From Anaerolineales bacterium (GTDB lineage: Bacteria > Chloroflexota > Anaerolineae > 4572-78 > NAK82), in NCBI GenBank assembly GCA_024643945.1, contig JAHELX010000121.1:1897-12275 (forward strand): 10,379 bases of DNA, written 5' to 3'. This document shows positions 6,397 through 10,379 of this stretch, in pieces (the stretch's first letter is position 1; every line of letters starts with the position of its first letter). A model generated the notes under the pieces. The model made no database searches. It was given only the letters and a program-made list of their open reading frames with translations, and had not been told where the DNA came from. The position numbers and the translations under genes are program-made.

Positions 6397-7242
6397 TCAC
6401 AGCCCGTATTGTTTGGCACGCTCCTGCAGAAACTTCAGGCCTTCCTTCGCGAGGACAGTGGGGGATTGGGCAGGCGGGCGCCACAACTTCGTCGCCGCTA
6501 TTAAATCCGGGTTAATCGTCGCGAATGACTCTAAGACTAATGGACCCGTATAGTGTGCATCCGCCAGCCCCCGGAATACCTCACTCCAGGCTACTGTGCC
6601 ACTCCCGACCAGGCCGCGGTGGCTTTCGCTCATATGCACGTAGCCCAGCACATCGGCGCTCTCAACCAGCGGCTTATAAAAACCCTCTTCTTCGATGTTC
6701 ATGTGGTACGTATCAGCATGTAGTTTGAGATTGTCCATACCAATGGCGAGAATCGTCTCTCTCGCATCGGCCAGTGTATTGTACATATAGGTCTCGTAGC
6801 GATTGACTACCTCGAAACCCAACCGGATGCCGCGCTTCTTGGCCTCCAATGCGACCTCGCCAAGTGTGTCTATCACCGTCTGCCGCTCATTTTTAGTGGG
6901 TGGTACGCCCGTGAATTTGCCCAAAGCGAAGGCTATGCACCCACACAGATACGTTCCCCCCACAGATTCGAGCTTATCCAGCGCGGTGATCAGGAATTGC
7001 TTCGCCTTCTCCGGTTCTTCTGGCATGTGAGCCCATTCGGGCAACACCAGGGACACGGTTGTTTCCAGCCTGGCATCCGTGAGAGCTTTCTTATGCGCAG
7101 CCGGGTCGAACTCCTCGGGCCTTAATAGTGGGATCTCAATGAAGTCAAAACCGAGATCCCCAGCAGCAGCAATCGCCTGATTCCCTTTTTCGACCGTCCA
7201 TTCGTCAATCCAAAGAAAGGCATGGGCACCGTATTTAGGCAT
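6397..7242 (-). CDS. TIM-barrel sugar epimerase/isomerase, D-tagatose/D-allulose 3-epimerase-like
   Basis: Xylose-isomerase-like TIM-barrel enzyme, 281 aa, close to the roughly 290 aa of ketose 3-epimerases. By my alignment from memory to Agrobacterium D-allulose 3-epimerase, the four metal ligands are present at a constant offset of eight: Glu144 (E152), Asp177 (D185), His203 (H211), Glu238 (E246). The substrate-contacting residues Glu150, His180 and Arg209 also match. The strings FEVVNRYE, HADTYHMNIEE and ESHRG are close to that family. It would interconvert C3 epimers of a ketose or keto acid using Mn/Co. The N-terminal part is less similar, so another substrate is possible. It follows the cupin gene by 50 bases and is the last gene before the 6274-6369 hairpin. 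The ATG is preceded by a weak AGGATA. Confidence 0.85.
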   Translation of the reverse strand: MPKYGAHAFLWIDEWTVEKGNQAIAAAGDLGFDFIEIPLLRPEEFDPAAHKKALTDARLETTVSLVLPEWAHMPEEPEKAKQFLITALDKLESVGGTYLCGCIAFALGKFTGVPPTKNERQTVIDTLGEVALEAKKRGIRLGFEVVNRYETYMYNTLADARETILAIGMDNLKLHADTYHMNIEEEGFYKPLVESADVLGYVHMSESHRGLVGSGTVAWSEVFRGLADAHYTGPLVLESFATINPDLIAATKLWRPPAQSPTVLAKEGLKFLQERAKQYGL

Positions 7243-7292
7243 GATAGATATCCTATCCTACTGTTGTTTGTTGGGTGATCTCGATCTCCAAA

Positions 7293-7883
7293 TCATCCCC
7301 GCTCTTCCGGCGAAAGCCAACGGGGATTGTCCATAATCTGAGGATGAGCATTACGCTCAACGATCAGCTTGCGAAAACCCTGTTTCTCAATAGACGCATA
7401 ATCATGCCCGGCGTGACCGGGGTAGACGAAGAACGTCACTAAATTATCTTCTGAACTCGTGTTTACTGATCGGTGTGCCCATCGAGGTGGTACGTAAAGC
7501 ACACTGCCCGGGCGCAGTGGCTCGACCGACCACTCACCTTCAGGTGTCTCCATGACCATCACGCCTTCACCCCGCAAGCAGTAATAGATCTCAGCCGTCT
7601 CTAGTTCGGAGTGGAAATGGCCTTTGGTCATGAAATACTCGTCTCCCACTTTACCCGGGTGTACTACGGAGATGCCATGCAACAACTCGCCGGGGATCTC
7701 AGGTCGTTTCATCTCATAAACCTCATAGACCACTGTGTCTTGTTCGTTCAGCATGGCATCATATGCTTGTCGATCCGCAAACTGCCCTTCCATTGCTGAC
7801 AACCGGCGGCAGATATAGTTGTCGCACCGACTGGGAACTCCGTCTGGTTGTGAGATACGAAAGGTAAGCGGCCGATCTGACAT
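7293..7883 (-). CDS. Cupin-type glucose-6-phosphate isomerase family protein
   Basis: Cupin-fold metalloprotein of the archaeal/bacterial cupin PGI family, which interconverts glucose-6-phosphate and fructose-6-phosphate. 196 aa from the ATG at 7883, the usual length. Numbered from that Met, the metal site His89, His91, Glu98 and His137 matches the P. furiosus pattern (H88, H90, E97, H136) at a constant offset of one. TKGHFH, AEIYYCLRGEG and VPPRWAHRSVN are characteristic, as is the late GHAGHDY. AAGGAG lies eight bases before this ATG. It would be too close to the in-frame GTG at 7892, which is why that start is not used. The position between a dehydrogenase and an epimerase suggests a catabolic isomerisation, and the real substrate may be another sugar phosphate or free sugar. 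Confidence 0.9.
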   Translation of the reverse strand: MSDRPLTFRISQPDGVPSRCDNYICRRLSAMEGQFADRQAYDAMLNEQDTVVYEVYEMKRPEIPGELLHGISVVHPGKVGDEYFMTKGHFHSELETAEIYYCLRGEGVMVMETPEGEWSVEPLRPGSVLYVPPRWAHRSVNTSSEDNLVTFFVYPGHAGHDYASIEKQGFRKLIVERNAHPQIMDNPRWLSPEERG

Positions 7884-7891
7884 TACAGGCA

Positions 7892-7897
7892 CTCCTT
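7892..7897 (-). promoter_or_regulatory. Ribosome binding site fixing the cupin gene start
   Basis: AAGGAG on the minus strand ends eight bases before the ATG at 7883. Its last base is the first base of the in-frame GTG at 7892, so it can serve only the ATG. Confidence 0.75.
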
Positions 7898-7984
7898 ATA
7901 CGTTTCGAACTGTTCACCGTCATCAATTTTCTGCGGATGTCCGAAAGAGCCGGGCGGAACACCCTGTTCTTAAACCTGCTGCTA

Positions 7985-9049
7985 CTATGTGCCAGGTTCC
8001 AACACAACCTTAAGCGTTTTGCGATCCTCTGCAGCCGTGAACGCATCGAGAGCCTGGTGTAGCGAATAGCGAGCACTGATGAGGTTAGACAGATCGATAC
8101 GTCCAGAATTGACAATTGCCGCAGACTGCCAGCAATCGTTTGTACTGCACGCAGTCGTCCCCGTGACGACAAGTTCCTTATAATGCACCAAATTGGAGTC
8201 AAAGGTGATCGAAGGACGATCCTTAGGCAAGCCACCAAAATAGTTGATGCGCCCGCCGATCGCGGACAGTTCAAGCGCAGCTTCTTGGGCACGCCGCGCC
8301 GGAGCCGCAATGATGATCGCATCAGCTCCATCGCCGTTGGTCTCTTCGGCCACCACCGCTGCCAACTCCTCATGCTCTGGATTGACGATGCGATCAGCGC
8401 CGATCCGATCCGCCTGGGCCTGTCGCTCGGGGATCAATTCGCTCACGATCACGCGGCTGGCGCCACGGAGTTGCGCGAGCATCGTGTGCATGATCCCTAT
8501 CGGACCGGCGCCCACCACCAAGACAACATCGCCGGCGCGTATGTTGACTGCGTTCTGACCCCGCAACACACACGCAAAGGGCTCGATCAGGGCTGCTACT
8601 GCGGGATCAATGTCTTCGTTGAGAGGGATCAGGTTACCCTGCAAAATGGCCGCGGCCGGGATACGCATATACTCGGCAAAGGCGCCGTCGATTGTCACGC
8701 CAAGGGCCTCGTAATTAGCACAAAGGTTATTGTTGCCGGAAACACACTGGCGACAGTGCCCACATCCCATATTGGGGGCGACAAACACACGTTGGCCGAC
8801 TTGAAGCCCTTTCACGTTGGCACCTACTTGCACAACTTTTCCCACAACTTCATGGCCGGGAATACGTGTGGTGCCCGGCGGATACTTGCGGTGCTTCCCG
8901 TGCAGGATACGCAGGTCCGTTCCGCAGATGCTGGCAGTGACCACTCGCACCAGTGCCTCAGCGGGGCCGATGTCAGGTACCGGCCGCTTTTCGACTCTCA
9001 GGTCGTCGGGTCCGTGATACACAGCCGCAGTCATTGCGTTCTCGGTCAT
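7985..9049 (-). CDS. Zinc-dependent medium-chain alcohol/polyol dehydrogenase
   Basis: MDR-superfamily oxidoreductase, 354 aa, resembling sorbitol, threonine and galactitol-1-phosphate dehydrogenases. Catalytic zinc ligands: Cys42 (ICGTD), His66-Glu67 (GHE) and Glu156 (LIEP). The structural zinc site is complete, with Cys96, Cys99, Cys102 and Cys110. The nucleotide-binding turn is GAGPIG (180-185), and Glu204 at the end of beta-2 (VIVSELIPER) points to NAD. It would oxidise a secondary alcohol of a polyol or sugar to a ketone, or do the reverse. The ATG lies five bases after the Gfo/Idh stop, with GGAGGAG 13 bases upstream, so the two genes are co-transcribed. Met6 (MTAAVYHG) is a possible alternative start. 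A 101-bp gap with no clear signal separates it from the cupin gene. Confidence 0.93.
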   Translation of the reverse strand: MTENAMTAAVYHGPDDLRVEKRPVPDIGPAEALVRVVTASICGTDLRILHGKHRKYPPGTTRIPGHEVVGKVVQVGANVKGLQVGQRVFVAPNMGCGHCRQCVSGNNNLCANYEALGVTIDGAFAEYMRIPAAAILQGNLIPLNEDIDPAVAALIEPFACVLRGQNAVNIRAGDVVLVVGAGPIGIMHTMLAQLRGASRVIVSELIPERQAQADRIGADRIVNPEHEELAAVVAEETNGDGADAIIIAAPARRAQEAALELSAIGGRINYFGGLPKDRPSITFDSNLVHYKELVVTGTTACSTNDCWQSAAIVNSGRIDLSNLISARYSLHQALDAFTAAEDRKTLKVVLEPGT

Positions 9050-9054
9050 CGGAA

Positions 9055-10101
9055 TTACGCTTCTCCTCCCTCAAGTACTTCACGCAGGTAGACTGGCCGC
9101 TCTTCGAGGAAAGATTTCGTCCCGGCCAGGACACCTGCGACAGCCCAGCGGCCGTCTTCTCCTCCCACCCTCGGCGCAGTATCTGTTTGGATACAATGGA
9201 TGAAGTGTTCCATCTCGCGAATGTATCCCCAGGCAAAGCGCTCCGGCCAGGTGCGATAGATCGGCGTCACCAAACCCTGGCCCCGGTTAGTGCACACCAC
9301 CACCGACTGCCCCTTCATTTCGCCGATCTGCATAATGCCTCGCTCGCCAACAATCTCAACCCGGGCATCATATCCATATTCGCAAGGGCACACCCCTGAG
9401 ATACTACCCAAGCCACCGCTCTCAAAGCGAATATTGACCAGCACATTGTCGTAGAAGTTCTCGGTATCAACACCTCGTGCCGCACCCTTAAAGTTAGCCA
9501 CTTCCACATAGACCCGCTGGGGATTGGAGCCCATCAGCCAACGTGTGCAGTCCCAATCGTGACTATTGACCTCGGCCAGCATGCCGTTCGAGGTTTTCAG
9601 GTCGCGGGCCCAGGGCGGAGGCAGGCCCGGGCCGTGAGTTAACGACTTGATCAACATCGGGCGACCGATTTCACCAGCTTCGATGCGCCTGGCGGCCGCT
9701 TCAAACTCAGGGTCGAAGCGACGCATAAACCCAATTTGCAGGAAAACACCATTGTCATTAGCAGCATCAATAATTGCATCGCACTCAGCCAGCGTGAGCG
9801 CCATCGGCTTCTCCAGGAAGACGTGTTTCCTTGCCTTCGCAGCCATCACCGCCAGTGACGCGTGCGTGAAGGTCGGCGTAGTGATCAGCACGGCATCAAA
9901 ATCGGCATTGCCGAGGGCTTCTTCTAACATTCGAAACCGGCCGCCAACGCCGAATTGGTCGGCTGTCTCTTCCAGCACATCCGGATGGGTGTCTACAATC
10001 GCCACCAGCTTGCCCGCCGGTACATGATGAACAAGAGAACTTGCGTGGACTTTCGCAACTCGACCAGCTCCGGCCAGACATACTCGAATTGAAGAGGACA
10101 T
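9055..10101 (-). CDS. Gfo/Idh/MocA family sugar oxidoreductase
   Basis: NAD(P)-dependent oxidoreductase, 348 aa, typical length. The N-terminal Rossmann domain has GAGRVAKVH (11-19), Asp37 after beta-2 (favouring NAD), TTPTFTHA (74-81) and the family EKP motif (97-99, catalytic Lys98). GFMRRFDP (124-131) starts the C-terminal substrate domain. The catalytic His is His181 in VNSHDWD. The Asp four residues earlier in inositol dehydrogenase is Glu177 here. Members oxidise inositol, glucose, sugar acids or glycosides, often at C1, C2 or C3. It is the first gene of the catabolic block, with GAGGAG six bases before the ATG, and is tightly linked to the zinc dehydrogenase downstream. The exact substrate is not inferable. 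Confidence 0.92.
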   Translation of the reverse strand: MSSSIRVCLAGAGRVAKVHASSLVHHVPAGKLVAIVDTHPDVLEETADQFGVGGRFRMLEEALGNADFDAVLITTPTFTHASLAVMAAKARKHVFLEKPMALTLAECDAIIDAANDNGVFLQIGFMRRFDPEFEAAARRIEAGEIGRPMLIKSLTHGPGLPPPWARDLKTSNGMLAEVNSHDWDCTRWLMGSNPQRVYVEVANFKGAARGVDTENFYDNVLVNIRFESGGLGSISGVCPCEYGYDARVEIVGERGIMQIGEMKGQSVVVCTNRGQGLVTPIYRTWPERFAWGYIREMEHFIHCIQTDTAPRVGGEDGRWAVAGVLAGTKSFLEERPVYLREVLEGGEA

Positions 10102-10136
10102 CTGCTACTCCTCATCTTAGACGGGGTGCAAGAAGG

Positions 10137-10233
10137 AAAAATTCGTAACTGCTCACCCTCCCGCAGGTTTAGGCAAACGCCAAAGCAGAAACTGTTGCAA
10201 CCTGTGGGAGGGTAGGCTGAATAGTTACGAAAA
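10137..10233 (-). terminator. Imperfect inverted repeat with T tract between the aldolase and Gfo/Idh genes
   Basis: The left arm at 10141-10169 (ATTCGTAACT, CCCTCCCGCAGGTT) pairs imperfectly with 10199-10233 (AACCTGTGGGAGGGT, AGTTACGAA) across a loop of about 29 bases. On the minus strand the second arm runs into TTTTT at 10137-10142. It begins one base after the aldolase stop. It could terminate the aldolase transcript, leaving the Gfo/Idh gene needing its own promoter, which I could not identify. The ends (GTAACTATTCAG-like) match the element at 3622-3746, so it is also a member of a repeat family. Confidence 0.6.
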
Positions 10234-10379
10234 TTAAGCAGGTACTCCCCGCGCCTTCTTGATCCAATCTAACACCTGGCGCACTGTGGCTGTGATCTCT
10301 GCCCAGTTGCCCGCCGCCACCCAATCCTTTCGGATCAGTTTGGAGCCCATACCGACACACGCTACCCCTGCCCCGAACC
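10234..10379 (-). CDS. C-terminus of a KDPG/KHG aldolase family protein (partial at window edge)
   Basis: Only the last 47 residues plus the stop are in the window; the 5' part lies beyond the right edge. The frame reads FGAGVACVGMGSKLI, then a Lys-Asp pair and an amphipathic C-terminal helix ending WIKKARGVPA. This is the typical end of 2-keto-3-deoxy-6-phosphogluconate / 4-hydroxy-2-oxoglutarate aldolases, whose phosphate-binding GVGS-like turn corresponds to VGMGS. The catalytic Lys lies outside the window. The enzyme cleaves 2-keto-3-deoxy (phospho)sugar acids to pyruvate and an aldehyde. Its place just upstream of the catabolic block, in the same direction, suggests that the pathway passes through a sugar acid, although an inverted repeat with a T tract intervenes. 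Related class I aldolases cannot be separated from this fragment. Confidence 0.82.
   Translation of the reverse strand, partial: FGAGVACVGMGSKLIRKDWVAAGNWAEITATVRQVLDWIKKARGVPA

Noticed and set aside
7293..7892. GTG start of the cupin gene at 7892
   Set aside because: The AAGGAG overlaps that codon, while the ATG at 7883 is eight bases downstream of it.
7759..8373. Minus-strand frame of 204 codons overlapping the dehydrogenase and cupin ends
   Set aside because: It runs out of frame through two well-supported genes, is rich in Arg/Ser/Leu, and has no family motif.
8183..9091. Open frame of about 300 codons on the plus strand opposite the zinc dehydrogenase
   Set aside because: The minus-strand gene has all catalytic and structural zinc ligands and the nucleotide-binding motif. 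The plus-strand translation shows no recognisable domain and is a shadow of it.
1..10379. tRNA, rRNA, phage, defence-system or CRISPR content
   Set aside because: No cloverleaf-like, rRNA-like, integrase, transposase or defence-protein sequence was recognised in either strand.

Overview
All recognisable genes lie on the minus strand and read right to left. The window looks like part of a chromosomal sugar or sugar-acid uptake and catabolism locus. The likely host is a Chloroflexota (Anaerolineae-like) bacterium. The grounds are the Thr/Pro/Ala-rich linker after the lipoprotein Cys of the binding protein, the moderately GC-rich sequence, the gene content, and intergenic spaces filled with inverted repeats. 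This is a judgement from style, not from a marker gene.

In transcription order: (1) The C-terminus of a KDPG/KHG-type aldolase enters from the right edge. It is followed by an imperfect inverted repeat with a T tract that could terminate transcription. (2) A catabolic block follows: a Gfo/Idh/MocA oxidoreductase, a zinc-dependent medium-chain dehydrogenase, a cupin-type phosphoglucose isomerase family protein, and a TIM-barrel ketose 3-epimerase-like enzyme. The block ends at a perfect 33-bp inverted repeat. (3) A GntR/HutC regulator with a UTRA effector domain has its own consensus sigma-70-type promoter and two near-identical direct repeats upstream, which are candidate autoregulatory operators. 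(4) A sugar-type ABC binding protein is followed by a strong stem-loop. (5) A 405-bp gene-free stretch is packed with three different repeat elements. (6) A short-chain dehydrogenase, a double-domain sugar ABC ATPase (RbsA/XylG/MglA type) and a RbsC-type permease form a tight unit. The permease stop codon is followed within a few bases by another copy of one of the repeats.

Inferred working model: the binding protein, ATPase and permease import a monosaccharide or polyol. GntR/UTRA senses a pathway intermediate. Three oxidoreductases of different folds, an epimerase and an isomerase rearrange the substrate, and the aldolase may cleave a 2-keto-3-deoxy end product to pyruvate. The substrate cannot be read from the sequence, and no kinase, dehydratase or lactonase is visible.

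The least explained content is the non-coding repeats. Several elements share modules: GTAACYAYTCAG-like ends, a CCTCCCGGAGCAA block and a GTGTCTSAAAAG/GGGTGGGGC block. They sit at transcription-unit boundaries and may be MITE- or REP-like families of this genome.
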